A stretch of 64,000 nucleotides of DNA from Actinoplanes couchii (GTDB lineage Bacteria; Actinomycetota; Actinomycetes; Mycobacteriales; Micromonosporaceae): contig NZ_BOMG01000041.1 in the NCBI RefSeq assembly GCF_016862075.1, positions 85,833 to 149,832 of the forward strand. The letters run 5' to 3'. The notes below the pieces were generated by a model that was given only the letters and a program-made list of their open reading frames with translations, had not been told where the DNA came from and did not search any database. Made by a program: the position numbers and the translations under genes. Of this stretch, positions 7,792 through 17,297 are shown one piece after another; the stretch's first letter is position 1; each line of letters opens with the position of its first letter.

Positions 7792-9084
7792 GTGGCACGG
7801 ACTGGTATCGATACCTCCATCCTGCACAAGGGTTCGCACAGCGCGTCGTTCTTCGACGTGGCTCGGGCGGCGGGTGAGGGTGTGGAGATCGTCGACTTCT
7901 GCATCCCGTGCAACCCGTACTTCCCGACACCCGAGATGTTCGACGAACTGTCACGGGACCTGAAGAGCATCCTCAAGTACTACCCGAGCGACTCGGCGGC
8001 GATCACCAAGAAGCTCGCCAGCGTGCTCGGCCTGCACCCGCAGACGGTGGCGATGGCGAACGGCTCCACCGAGCTGATCACCTGGATCGACCACCTGCTG
8101 ATCAAGGAGAGCGTGGCGATCCCGATCCCGACGTTCGGGCGCTGGACCGACCAGCCGATGGAGACCGGCAAGCGGGTCGACATGTTCCCGCTGCAGGAGC
8201 GCGACGGCTTCCGGCTCGACCTGGAGGAGTACGTCGAGTTCATCCGGGAGCGCAAGTCCCGGGTCGCGGTGGTCTGCAACGTCAACAACCCGGACGGCCA
8301 CTACATCCCGCGGCGTGACGTCATCCGGTTCATGGACGCGCTCAGCGACCTGGACCTGGTCGTGGTGGACGAGTCGTTCATCGACTTCTCCGACGCCGAG
8401 CGGTACCCGTCGGTCGGCCCGGACGCGGTGATCCGCCCGAACGCGGTGGTGCTGAAGAGCCTGGGCAAGAACTTCGGCCTGCACGGCATCCGGTTCGGCT
8501 ACATGCTGGCCAACCCGGCGATCGCCGGCAAGATCGCGAAGATGCTGCCCAAGTGGAACCTGAACTCCCTCGCGGAGAAGGTCGTCCACATGATCTCCGA
8601 CCACGAGATGGAGTACGAGGAGAGCCTGCGCCTGCTCAGCCGGGACCGCCGCTCGATGGGCCGCGAGCTGCAGCGCATCCAGGGCATGACGGTCTTCCCG
8701 TCGCAGGGCAACTTCTTCCTGGTCAAGCTGCCGCCCGAGTGGTCGGGTGTGGCGCTGCGCGACTACCTGGTCGCCAACCACGGCATCATGACCCGCGAGT
8801 GCGGCAACAAACTGGGCATGACCAGCCAGTTCATGCGCCTGGTGGTGCGCCCGGCCGCGGACGTGGACCGCCTGGTGGACGGCATGCTCGACTACGGGCA
8901 GCGGTTCCACAGCCGGTCGGTCTACGACAGCGACCCGATGGAGGCCACCCGTGGCGGTGGCGCCGCCGACCCGGGCCGCCGCTGGGCCGACACCTCATAC
9001 GACGAGCAGCCGGACAACCTGATCCCGTACCCGGGCCAGCGTGGCGGCGCCGAGTACACCGCCCGGCGCGCCGCCGTCGGCTGA
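7792..9084 (+). CDS. PLP-dependent aminotransferase, class I/II (HisC/CobD-like)
   Basis: 430 aa. I place the start at GTG 7792 because GGAGG ends 6 bases upstream; an in-frame TTG at 7741 lacks this. Fold-type I features: cofactor-binding ANGSTELITW, the Asn in NVNNPDGHY, the Asp in VVVDESFIDF, the Schiff-base lysine in SLGKNFGLHG (Lys226) and the C-terminal Arg in FMRLVVRP. The pattern resembles histidinol-phosphate aminotransferase and threonine-phosphate decarboxylase. It stands alone between a divergent sugar gene and a terminator, so no pathway can be assigned. The last 60 residues are a hydrophilic tail beyond the usual enzyme length. Confidence 0.82.
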   Translation: MARTGIDTSILHKGSHSASFFDVARAAGEGVEIVDFCIPCNPYFPTPEMFDELSRDLKSILKYYPSDSAAITKKLASVLGLHPQTVAMANGSTELITWIDHLLIKESVAIPIPTFGRWTDQPMETGKRVDMFPLQERDGFRLDLEEYVEFIRERKSRVAVVCNVNNPDGHYIPRRDVIRFMDALSDLDLVVVDESFIDFSDAERYPSVGPDAVIRPNAVVLKSLGKNFGLHGIRFGYMLANPAIAGKIAKMLPKWNLNSLAEKVVHMISDHEMEYEESLRLLSRDRRSMGRELQRIQGMTVFPSQGNFFLVKLPPEWSGVALRDYLVANHGIMTRECGNKLGMTSQFMRLVVRPAADVDRLVDGMLDYGQRFHSRSVYDSDPMEATRGGGAADPGRRWADTSYDEQPDNLIPYPGQRGGAEYTARRAAVG

Positions 9085-9100
9085 CGTCTCCTCATCCGAC

Positions 9101-9141
9101 CAGGGGTGCGGCCCGGTGGGGTCGTACCCCTGGCGTTTTTC
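9101..9141 (+). terminator. Rho-independent terminator after the aminotransferase
   Basis: CAGGGGT (9101-9107) pairs with ACCCCTG (9126-9132); a shorter inner GGGGT/ACCCC hairpin is also possible. It is followed by GCGTTTTTCT, one of the few T-runs in the window. It separates the aminotransferase from the sensor kinase. Confidence 0.6.
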
Positions 9142-9177
9142 TGCTCAGGTCGGTGACGGGCGGGCCGAAGGACAGTC

Positions 9178-10371
9178 GTGGAACGCGAAACCGCTGTCCG
9201 GGACGAGCAGGCCAGACTCGAGGCCCTGTACTCGTACCAGGTGCTGGACCGTCCCCGCCCGGCCGTTCTGGACGATCTGACCCGTCTGGCCGCATCGATG
9301 TTCGACACCCCGATCTCGGCCGTCTCGCTGATCGACCGGGACCGGCAGTGGTTCGCCGGCAGCCACGGGATCGCCGACGCGCAGACCCCGCTGGACGTGT
9401 CGTTCTGCCGCTATCTGGTCCCGGACGGCGAGCCGATGATCGTCCCGGACGCGACCCGGGACTCCCGGTTCCGCGACTACCCGAACGTGACGGGCGCCCC
9501 GAACATCAGGTTCTACGCGGGGGCGCCGATCGTCGACGAACAGGGGCACGTCCTCGGGGCGCTGTGCGTGGTCGACGACGAGCCACGGGAGATCGACAGC
9601 CGGCAGATCGACGATCTGGTGATGTTCGCCGGTCAGGCCGCCGTGCACCTGAACTCGATCCGTACCCGGCTGCGGATGTCCGATCTCGGTGACGAGTTGT
9701 CGCGGGTGGCGCAGCGGGAGGACGACCTGGTCGCCACGATCACCCACGAACTGCGTACGCCGGTCGCCTCGATCCAGGGTTATCTGGAGCTCCTCGGTGA
9801 CCAGGAGGAGGCGCTGGCCCCGTACCGCAGCCTGATCGAGCCGATCCACCGCAACGGGGAACGCCTGGTCACCATGGTCGATCACCTGCTGGCCGGCACC
9901 CGCCCGGAACAGGCGGCGCCGGCCGGGCCGGCCGGGACCGTGGAGCTGGACACCGTGCTCGACGCGGCGCTGCAGAACTGCCGGCCGCTGATCGTGCTGC
10001 GCTCCGAACCGGTCCGGGTGCGGCGCGACGGCGCGGTCGGGGTGCGGGCCGATCTGGCCCGGCTGGCGCACGCGGTCGGTCAGGTGGTGCGCAACGCGCT
10101 GCTGTTCACCCCGACCGACCGTCCGATCATGATAGGAACCGGACAGGATCCGCGGCCGTACGTGGAAGTAGCCGACCGTGGCATCGGCATCCCCGACGAC
10201 GAGCTGCCGTACGTGTTCGACCGGTTCTACCGCGGCCGGCACGCGCGTGACCAGGCCGTACCGGGAGTGGGCCTGGGTCTGACCATCACCCGCAACATCG
10301 TCGAGTCCCACCGGGGAACCGTGACCGTGACCGGTGGACCGGCCGGGACGACCGTCCGCATCACCCTCTGA
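9178..10371 (+). CDS. GAF-domain sensor histidine kinase, cytoplasmic
   Basis: 397 aa with no membrane segments. GAF domain about 25-165 (SAVSLIDRDRQWFAGSHG, FYAGAPI), HisKA box TITHELRTP with phospho-acceptor His190, and a HATPase domain with DRGIGIPDDELPYVFDRF and GVGLGLTITRNIVESH. The N box is unusual, reading VVRNALLF. GTG start with GAAGGA upstream. The next gene starts one base after its stop, so they are probably co-translated. No response regulator is adjacent, so its target is unknown; the GAF domain could sense light, a small molecule or redox state. Confidence 0.87.
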   Translation: MERETAVRDEQARLEALYSYQVLDRPRPAVLDDLTRLAASMFDTPISAVSLIDRDRQWFAGSHGIADAQTPLDVSFCRYLVPDGEPMIVPDATRDSRFRDYPNVTGAPNIRFYAGAPIVDEQGHVLGALCVVDDEPREIDSRQIDDLVMFAGQAAVHLNSIRTRLRMSDLGDELSRVAQREDDLVATITHELRTPVASIQGYLELLGDQEEALAPYRSLIEPIHRNGERLVTMVDHLLAGTRPEQAAPAGPAGTVELDTVLDAALQNCRPLIVLRSEPVRVRRDGAVGVRADLARLAHAVGQVVRNALLFTPTDRPIMIGTGQDPRPYVEVADRGIGIPDDELPYVFDRFYRGRHARDQAVPGVGLGLTITRNIVESHRGTVTVTGGPAGTTVRITL

Positions 10372-10372
10372 G

Positions 10373-10924
10373 ATGACCGTAGACGCCCTGGTCACCACGA
10401 TCGTCACCCGCCTGGCCGGGCAGGGCCGGGTGGTACCGGAGTACGTCGTGCGGGACGCGGTCGAGGTGACGCTGCGCCGCCGGGTGCCGGATCAGACGGT
10501 GGTACCGCCCGCGGTGGCGGCGGAGCTGATCAGCGGGTTCTGCGACGGCCCGGCGGACCCCGGCGACGACACCGACGACACCATGCCCGCGGTTCTCAGC
10601 GGCGACGAGACCGGTCACGTGGTCACCGCGCTCGGGCTGGCCGTGCACGTGGCCGCCTTCAACCTGGACCGGGACCGGCTGCACGTGGCGCAGATCCTCA
10701 ACGGCGCGGCGGCGGCGCTGGTGGCGCTCGGCGGCGCGTCCCGGGCGGCGCACTCCGACGGCACCGCGGCGGTGCTGGTGTCCCCGGCGACACTGCGGAC
10801 CGTGCGGGCCACCGTGGGCGAGGTGCTGCAGGGTCTGCGGGAGCGCGGCTGGCAGGCCCGGCACCTGGACCAGGACGCGATGACCACGCTGTTCGGCGGC
10901 GTGCTCGACCTGATCCGGGTCTAG
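10373..10924 (+). CDS. Hypothetical protein coupled to the GAF histidine kinase
   Basis: 183 aa, ATG one base after the kinase stop. No family recognised. The middle is acidic (DPGDDTDDTMPAV) and is followed by alanine-rich amphipathic helices; the rest looks like a compact alpha-helical protein with no membrane segment or signal peptide. Tight coupling to the kinase suggests an accessory or output partner. The short gap on the other side is convergent with the next kinase gene. Confidence 0.65.
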   Translation: MTVDALVTTIVTRLAGQGRVVPEYVVRDAVEVTLRRRVPDQTVVPPAVAAELISGFCDGPADPGDDTDDTMPAVLSGDETGHVVTALGLAVHVAAFNLDRDRLHVAQILNGAAAALVALGGASRAAHSDGTAAVLVSPATLRTVRATVGEVLQGLRERGWQARHLDQDAMTTLFGGVLDLIRV

Positions 10925-10928
10925 CCGA

Positions 10929-12983
10929 TCAACGGCTCGGGGCCAGGGCTTTCGCGTACGCGGAACGACCGGCCGGCAGGGTGAAGGACATCCGGGTGCC
11001 CTGGCCGTACGGGTTGGCGGCCGCCTCGATCAGGCCGCCGTGCCGTTCCACGATCCGCTTGCAGATCGCCAGTTCGAGGCCGTTCGCGGTGCCGCCCTTC
11101 TCCCGGTGGAAGCTGGTGAACACCTCGCGGGCCATGCCCGGCGGGATCCCGGCGCCGTTGTCCAGGATGTCGATCCGGACCATCCCGTTAGGGATCTGCT
11201 GGCAGGAGATGGCCAGGTAGGGCGACACCCCCGGGCCCATCGTCCGCAGCGAGTTGTCGATCAGGTTCTCCAGCAGCTGGCGCAGCAGCACCGGGTCGGC
11301 CTCGACCGGGTCCAGCCGGCCCACCTCGAAGTACGGCGGCGGCTCGCTGTTGGCGTCGGCGGCGTCCAGCCGGCTGTTGACGATGTCGCCGACCAGCAGG
11401 GCGGTGTTGACCGTGGTCGGCATCAGCTTGCCGTCCCGGGCGGCGGTGTAGGCGAGCAGGCCGTTCAGGAAGGTGCGCATCCGGGCGGCGGCCCGCTGGA
11501 TCCGGGCGACCTTCTCGGCCGGCGCGTACCCGGCCAGCTCCTGCTCCAGGACCTCGGACCAGCCCTCGATGGTGGTCAGCGGGTTGAGCAGGTCGTGGGC
11601 GACCCGCCCGGCGAACGACATCAGCTCGTCGCGGTGCCGGCGGTCCGCGGTGACGTCGTGGAAGACCACCACCACGTGGTACGGGCCGGTGCCGAGCGCC
11701 ATCCGGGCCACGTTGAACCGGACGATCCGCCCCTCCGGCTGGGCCGCGTTCCGGACCAGCACGTCCATCGGCTCGACGTCGGCGCCGGCCAGCGCGCGCA
11801 CGTGCGGCAGCTCCTGGTCCGACAACTCGGTGCCGTCCGGGCGGAAGAAGCCGTGGTCGCTGCCGAGGGCGACCCCGCCGGTGATCGCGCTGGCCGAACC
11901 GAGCAGGCGGGTGGCGGCCGGGTTACGCAGCACGAACAGGCCGGTGTGGTCGAGGATGGCCAGGCCCTCGGTCATCGAGTTGAAGACCGTGGTCATCATC
12001 GTGGACTTCTCGGTGGCCTCCTGCTCGGAGTCCTTCAGCCGACGGATCAGGGTCTCGCGTTCGTCCCGGCTGATCGCCAGGACCAGGCCGACCGAGGCGA
12101 GGATGCCGGAGTAGACCTGGATCAGCATGGCCCGCAGGTCGACGTCGCCGACCACCGCGTACGGGCCGTGGCCGCCGACGGTGTAGAGCAGGGCGGTGCT
12201 GTTGAAGACGGCGGCGTGCAGGATGACCAGGGGGGTGGGCATCCGGACGGCGGCCCAGACGGTCAGCGGGATCAGCACGAAACCGATCGGCAGGGCGGCC
12301 CGGGTGGTGCTGAAGACGGCCCAGTAGGCGACGGCGGAGACGGCGAAGACCCCGGCTGCCTCGAGCCGGCGTACCGTACCGAAATCGCTGCTCTTCTGGT
12401 TTTTGCCGTGGTCTTGGCCGGAACCGGCGAGCAGGCCCGCGACCAATCGGGTGATCGAGCCGAAGACCAGCACCGAGACGGTGTCCCGGACCACCAGCGC
12501 GGCGGCGCCGGGGGCCGAGAAGGTCCAGTCCGTGACGACCGCCAGGTCACCCAGGGTGCGCAGCACGGTGGCGGCCAGCGCGGCCAGCACACCGCAGACC
12601 ATCAGCCACCAGAGGCCGAGCAGGTTCGACAGCGGGGGTTCCGGTTTCTCCGGTGGTTCCAGGGCGGGCAGCCAGCGGGTGACCGCGAACCCGAACACGA
12701 TCGCACCGAGCATCGCGGCCAGGCCCTCCACCGCCGCGACGACCGGATCGGTGCCGGCCACCGCGAGCATCGCCACGGTCAGCACGCCGATGCCGGCGGT
12801 CTCGGCCCACCGCCACAGCGAGTCCCGGCTCATCACCACCCACATGGCGGCGACGCCGAAGGCCGGCCAGATCATCTGGTCACCCGGGTCGTCACCCAGG
12901 GTGGAACCGGTTCCGGCCAGGACGGCGACCGCGTAGAGCACCGCGTACCCGGCGACGGGCGGTACGGCTATCGGAAGTCTCAT
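10929..12983 (-). CDS. Membrane sensor histidine kinase (MASE1-like sensor, PAS, HisKA, HATPase)
   Basis: 684 aa from ATG 12983, chosen because GAGG lies 8 bases upstream; a GTG at 13019 in frame has weaker support. About eight hydrophobic helices fill the first 300 residues (MASE1-like), then a PAS domain (FNSMTEGLAILDHTGLFVLR), a HisKA box GRVAHDLLNPLTTIEGW with His463, and an ATPase domain (LIDNSLRTM, DILDNGAGIPPGM). The G2 box is reduced (KGGTANGLELAICKRI). Transcribed convergently with the preceding gene and divergently from the subtilase. Ligand and partner regulator unknown. Confidence 0.85.
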   Translation of the reverse strand: MRLPIAVPPVAGYAVLYAVAVLAGTGSTLGDDPGDQMIWPAFGVAAMWVVMSRDSLWRWAETAGIGVLTVAMLAVAGTDPVVAAVEGLAAMLGAIVFGFAVTRWLPALEPPEKPEPPLSNLLGLWWLMVCGVLAALAATVLRTLGDLAVVTDWTFSAPGAAALVVRDTVSVLVFGSITRLVAGLLAGSGQDHGKNQKSSDFGTVRRLEAAGVFAVSAVAYWAVFSTTRAALPIGFVLIPLTVWAAVRMPTPLVILHAAVFNSTALLYTVGGHGPYAVVGDVDLRAMLIQVYSGILASVGLVLAISRDERETLIRRLKDSEQEATEKSTMMTTVFNSMTEGLAILDHTGLFVLRNPAATRLLGSASAITGGVALGSDHGFFRPDGTELSDQELPHVRALAGADVEPMDVLVRNAAQPEGRIVRFNVARMALGTGPYHVVVVFHDVTADRRHRDELMSFAGRVAHDLLNPLTTIEGWSEVLEQELAGYAPAEKVARIQRAAARMRTFLNGLLAYTAARDGKLMPTTVNTALLVGDIVNSRLDAADANSEPPPYFEVGRLDPVEADPVLLRQLLENLIDNSLRTMGPGVSPYLAISCQQIPNGMVRIDILDNGAGIPPGMAREVFTSFHREKGGTANGLELAICKRIVERHGGLIEAAANPYGQGTRMSFTLPAGRSAYAKALAPSR

Positions 12984-13157
12984 CGGTTCGCCTCGTATCC
13001 GGGTGTGACCGTTTTTCACCCCTATTGTCGTCCCCGTCGCCCGCGTCCTGAGACAGAGATATATACAGTTCGATATGAAGCCCCTTCCGGCCAGCGCGAA
13101 TACCCTCCTGGTAGACCTTTACATCGAGTTTGGTCGATCTTGTTCAGGGAGATGATC

Positions 13158-14309
<1,152 letters not shown>

Positions 14310-14313
14310 AGGT

Positions 14314-14355
14314 TGTCACGGGGCCGGGGACAAAGTTCCCCGGCCTTTTGTGACA
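14314..14355 (+). terminator. Rho-independent terminator of the subtilase gene
   Basis: GGCCGGGGA (14322-14330) pairs with TCCCCGGCC (14337-14345) around a 6-base loop, followed by TTTTG. An outer TGTCAC/GTGACA pair extends the stem. Confidence 0.85.
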
Positions 14356-14435
14356 GCTCCGGGCAGTGAGGATCGTCGCGCTCCGCAAGGGACTTCCAGC
14401 CCCTTCCGAGGGGTTCTACTGGAGGTACGAGGAGC

Positions 14436-15986
14436 GTGATCGACATGATCGGACAGGCACGGCACCGGGTCGTCGTGGTCGGAGCGGGTTTCGGCGGGAA
14501 GTATGCCGCGAAGGCCCTGCGGAAGGCGCCCGCCGACGTCACCGTGATCAACGGGACCAACCACCACGTCTTCGAGCCGCTCATCTACCAGGTCGCCACC
14601 GGCGTGCTGTCGCCCGGCGAGGTCTCCACCCCGGTGCGCGAGCTGTTCCGCGGCCGGCCCAACACGTCGGTGCTGCTCGGCTGGGTCACCGACATCGACC
14701 CCGAGGCGCGCACGGTCACCGCGACCGCGCCCGGCGGCGTGCCCTACCAGGTGCCTTACGACACGCTGATCGTCGCGGCGGGCACCGCCCAGTCGTATTT
14801 CGGCAACGACCGGTTCGCCGAGCACGCACCCGCGTTGAAGAGCATCGACGACGCGGTCGAGCTGCGCTCGAAGATCCTCACCGCCTTCGAGTTGGCCGAG
14901 CTGTCCACCGACCCGGCCGAGGCGGCCCGCTGGATGACGTTCGTCATCGTCGGCGCCGGCCCCACCGGCGTCGAGTTGGCCGGCCAGATCGCCGAGATAG
15001 CCCACCGCACCCTCCCCGGTGAGTACCGGCGGATCGACCCGTCCCAGGCCCGCATAGTCCTGATCGACGCCGTCGACCGCATCCTGCCGACCTTCTCCCC
15101 CGGCTCGTCGGAGGCCGCGGCCCGCCGCCTCCGCAAGATCGGCGTCGAGATCCGGGTGAACACCAGGGTCACCGACGTGGACGCCACCGGGGTCGTCACC
15201 ACCGACACGACCAAGGCCGGCGCGGCTGACAGCGGTGCGGGCGCCGGAGGCGCGACTGCCGGCGGTGCGTCCTCCGGTCTCTCGGCTCCCGGCGGTGCGT
15301 CCTCCAGCGTCTCGGCTGCCGGCGGTGCGGGCTCCGGTGTCTCGGCTGCCGGCGGGGCGGGCTCCGGTCCCTCGGCTGCCGGCGGTGAGCGGATCGAGGC
15401 GATGACCAAGGTGTGGAGCGCCGGGGTGTCCGCCGCTCCGCTGGCGGCCCGCCTCGCCGAGGCCACCGGGGCCGCGACCGACCGGTCCGGCCGGATCCTG
15501 GTCGAGCCCGACCTGACCGTTCCCGGTCACCCGGAGATCTTCGTGGTCGGCGACCTGATGAGCCTGGACCGGTTGCCCGGCGTCGCCCAGGTCTCGATCC
15601 AGGGCGGCGGTTATGTGGGCCGGCTCATCCGGCGCCGTCTGGCCGGCAAGCCCGGGGGAAAGCCGTTCCACTACTTCGACAAGGGCAACATCGCCACGGT
15701 GTCCCGCTTCTCGGCGGTCGCCGACCTGCGCGGCCTGCGCCTGACCGGCCTGGCCGGCTGGCTCCTCTGGCTCGGCGTCCACTGGGCCTACCTGCCGAAG
15801 GGCCGCAACCGCGCGAGCGCCCTGGTCCGCTGGACGGCGGCGTTCCTGGGCCGCTCCCGCCCGGAGCGCGCGGTGACCGCCCGCCAGGCCCAGTTCCCCG
15901 CCACCCCGGCGCCGCTCTCCGCGAGCGCCTCCGCCGGGCCGGCGCCGTCCACAGCAAGCGACCCAGCCGACATCACCGTCAGTTGA
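14436..15986 (+). CDS. ndh: Type II NADH dehydrogenase (NDH-2) with an internal Ala/Gly/Ser repeat insert
   Basis: 516 aa flavoprotein that passes electrons from NADH to quinone at the membrane without proton pumping. FAD motif VVVVGAGFGGKYAAKAL (about 12-28), NADH motif FVIVGAGPTGVELAG (about 169-183), second FAD motif PEIFVVGDL. The C-terminal membrane-anchor region contains GWLLWLGVHWAYL. Between the NADH domain (ending about residue 265) and the last FAD segment there is an insert of about 50 residues made of five 10-aa units, encoded by a 30-bp tandem repeat, absent from ordinary NDH-2. GTG start with GAGGAG close upstream; ATG 14445 is possible. Confidence 0.87.
   Translation: MIDMIGQARHRVVVVGAGFGGKYAAKALRKAPADVTVINGTNHHVFEPLIYQVATGVLSPGEVSTPVRELFRGRPNTSVLLGWVTDIDPEARTVTATAPGGVPYQVPYDTLIVAAGTAQSYFGNDRFAEHAPALKSIDDAVELRSKILTAFELAELSTDPAEAARWMTFVIVGAGPTGVELAGQIAEIAHRTLPGEYRRIDPSQARIVLIDAVDRILPTFSPGSSEAAARRLRKIGVEIRVNTRVTDVDATGVVTTDTTKAGAADSGAGAGGATAGGASSGLSAPGGASSSVSAAGGAGSGVSAAGGAGSGPSAAGGERIEAMTKVWSAGVSAAPLAARLAEATGAATDRSGRILVEPDLTVPGHPEIFVVGDLMSLDRLPGVAQVSIQGGGYVGRLIRRRLAGKPGGKPFHYFDKGNIATVSRFSAVADLRGLRLTGLAGWLLWLGVHWAYLPKGRNRASALVRWTAAFLGRSRPERAVTARQAQFPATPAPLSASASAGPAPSTASDPADITVS
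15231..15380 (+). repeat. In-frame 30-bp minisatellite inside the NDH-2 gene
   Basis: Five units of 30 bp (15231, 15261, 15291, 15321, 15351), the last four very similar and the first degenerate. Each encodes ten residues of the type GGAxSxxSAx. The period is a multiple of three, so copy-number change keeps the frame. Confidence 0.9.
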
Positions 15987-16021
15987 CCGCCGCGTGGCGG
16001 CTCACCGGTCTTATCCCGGAA

Positions 16022-16036
16022 GTACAATTTCTGTAC
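16022..16036. promoter_or_regulatory. YefM-type operator upstream of the decayed toxin-antitoxin genes
   Basis: GTACA (16022-16026) and TGTAC (16032-16036) form a palindrome around ATTTC, 17 bp before the yefM start. YefM-YoeB autorepression is known to use TGTACA-core palindromes. The operator has survived although both genes are broken. Confidence 0.6.
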
Positions 16037-16053
16037 TCCCCTGGGAGGTGGAG

Positions 16054-16397
16054 ATGCGAACGGTGAACTTCACCCACCTTCGGCAGAATCTGGCGGCCGC
16101 GCGGCCCGGGCGGCGAGGGGCGGCCCGGGCGGTGCGGGTGGCCAGGATCAACACCAGCGCGAGCTCGACAGTGTGGTTGACGATGCCGAGGAATTGATGG
16201 TGACCCGATCAGGTCACGAGCCCGTGGTCATCGTGCCGCTGGCCGAGTGGGAGTCGATGAAAGAGACGGGGTACCTGCTCCGCTGTCCGGGCAATGCCGA
16301 AGCCCTGCGTCGATCGATGGCGGAGTTGGACCGGAACGAGGGACGCGAGCGCCCGCTCGCCGACCGGAATGCGGTTTCAGACGTGTCGTGCGACTGA
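16054..16397 (+). pseudogene. yefM: yefM (Phd/YefM antitoxin) pseudogene split by a 62-bp insertion
   Basis: A good ribosome site (GGGAGGTGGAG) precedes ATG 16054, which reads the YefM start MRTVNFTHLRQNLAA. Normal YefM continues with ELDxVVDDAEEL; that text is present, but 62 bp later (from 16161) and in another frame: ELDSVVDDAEELMVTRSGHE, then PVVIVPLAEWESMKETGYLL and a normal C-terminus to the TGA at 16397. The 62-bp insert is GC-rich and contains a repeated CGGCCCGGGCGG. Because 62 is not divisible by three, the first frame stops at 16197. No full antitoxin can be made; an internal GTG at 16173 could give a fragment lacking the DNA-binding end. Confidence 0.8.
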
Positions 16398-16570
16398 TCC
16401 TTCTGCGACGGGGTGGTCGCAGCACCTCAGCCACACAGACCGCAAGCTGGTCAAACGCATCAACGACTTGATCGCGGACGTGATGCGGCGACGGCTACGA
16501 AGGTGTCGGCGAGCCTCGGCCGCCCGGTCGACCGGATGTCACCGGTGCCCTCGTGTCACGGCGGCCGGGG
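16388..16570 (+). pseudogene. yoeB: yoeB (RelE/YoeB-family mRNA interferase) pseudogene, multiply frameshifted
   Basis: Overlaps the antitoxin end exactly as in working yefM-yoeB operons: GTG 16388 reads MRLI, then frames change. Pieces recognisable as YoeB are WSQHLSHTDRKLVKRINDLI (about 16415-16475), followed after another shift by GDGYEGVGEPRPPG and VTGALVSRR, matching the family order DRKxxKRIN, PxxGxGxPEPL, GxxSRR. At least three frameshifts are needed and the catalytic C-terminal His/Tyr region is lost in a 32-bp tandem repeat. The toxin is dead, which explains how the antitoxin could be lost. Confidence 0.75.
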
Positions 16571-16627
16571 AGCCGCAACCGTTCGGCAACCGGCGGCTGG
16601 GGAGCCGCAACCGTTCGGCAACCGGCG
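16567..16627 (+). repeat. Two-copy tandem repeat, 32-bp period
   Basis: A 29-bp sequence beginning GGGGAGCCGCAACCGTTCGG occurs at 16567-16595 and again at 16599-16627 with no mismatch. It lies at the decayed end of yoeB and upstream of the response regulator. Period 32 is not a multiple of three. Confidence 0.9.
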
Positions 16628-16727
16628 TTTACCTGGATGGCGCCTCAGTGGGGCCGATGTCTCGGGGCACACCTCGGCGGCGTGGAGCCGCCCCGGGCAG
16701 CGGATTCCGAGAGGCACGGAGAAACCC

Positions 16728-17147
16728 ATGACGGCCATGATGGACATCGCCCCCGTTCTCCCCCGTACCGGCACCGGGCAGTTGGTGCTCGTGGTCGACG
16801 ACGACGAGGACGTGCGTGATCTCGTCACCTTCAAGTTGCAGATGGCCGGGTATCGGACGACCACCGCGGGGGACGGCTGCACCGCGCTGACGATCGTCAA
16901 CGAGGCGCTGCCCGATCTGGTGGTGCTCGACATCGCCATGCCGGGGATGGACGGGCTCAGTGTCTGCTACCGGATGCACGCCGAACCGGCCACCGCCGAG
17001 ATCCCGGTGATCGTGCTGAGCGGGATGGCCACGCCCACCGATGTGGAGTTGGCCTTCGTCTCGGGGGCCGAGGAGTACCTACCGAAACCGGTCAACACCG
17101 GGGAACTGGTGCGCCGGGTGCGCTGGCTGCTGCCCGACCGGCATTGA
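16728..17147 (+). CDS. Single-domain response regulator (CheY-like receiver)
   Basis: 139 aa; ATG 16728 with GGAG 6 bases upstream. A lone receiver: acidic pocket DDDED (about 22-26), phospho-acceptor Asp in VVLDIAMPG (about 67), Ser in place of Thr at LSG, and Lys in YLPKP. There is no DNA-binding or enzymatic output domain, so it must act by binding another protein or in a phosphorelay. No kinase is adjacent; orphan kinases at 9178, 10929, 48036 and 55129 are possible partners. Two hairpins follow the stop. Confidence 0.85.
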   Translation: MTAMMDIAPVLPRTGTGQLVLVVDDDEDVRDLVTFKLQMAGYRTTTAGDGCTALTIVNEALPDLVVLDIAMPGMDGLSVCYRMHAEPATAEIPVIVLSGMATPTDVELAFVSGAEEYLPKPVNTGELVRRVRWLLPDRH

Positions 17148-17161
17148 CCGACGCCACGGAC

Positions 17162-17223
17162 GGTGGCCGGGAAGACCGGCCACCGATGCCACGGACGGAG
17201 GCCGGGACGACCGGCCTCCGTCC
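17162..17223 (+). terminator. Two tandem hairpins after the response regulator
   Basis: GGTGGCCGG/CCGGCCACC (17162-17170, 17176-17184) and GGAGGCCGG/CCGGCCTCC (17197-17205, 17211-17219), each with a 5-base loop; the second stem extends to 17193 and 17223. They look like duplicated copies of one element. No T-run, so termination is probable but not proven. Confidence 0.5.
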
Positions 17224-17237
17224 CGCCGTGTGAGAAC

Positions 17238-17287
17238 GTGCACATATTCTAGTTTGCCTCCTTGATCGATAGGAGTTGTGCACATAT
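17238..17287. promoter_or_regulatory. Direct repeat GTGCACATAT, 40-bp spacing, upstream of the SsuD-like gene
   Basis: GTGCACATAT is at 17238-17247 and 17278-17287, exactly 40 bp apart (about four helical turns), in an AT-rich patch unlike its surroundings. Between them CTCCT...AGGAG (17257-17261 and 17271-17275) can form a hairpin. This is probably a regulator-binding region for the monooxygenase-importer operon; the regulator is unknown. Confidence 0.45.
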
Positions 17288-17297
17288 ATTTCCGGGC

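Noticed and set aside
11040..13151. Upstream extension of the subtilase frame by about 700 codons
   Set aside because: It overlaps the opposite-strand histidine kinase; the signal peptide and ribosome site fix the start at 13158.
16054..16570. Working toxin-antitoxin system
   Set aside because: 62-bp insertion in the antitoxin and at least three frameshifts in the toxin.
16294..16731. 145-codon frame across the toxin remnant
   Set aside because: It joins the antitoxin shadow, one YoeB piece and the 32-bp repeat; not a plausible protein.
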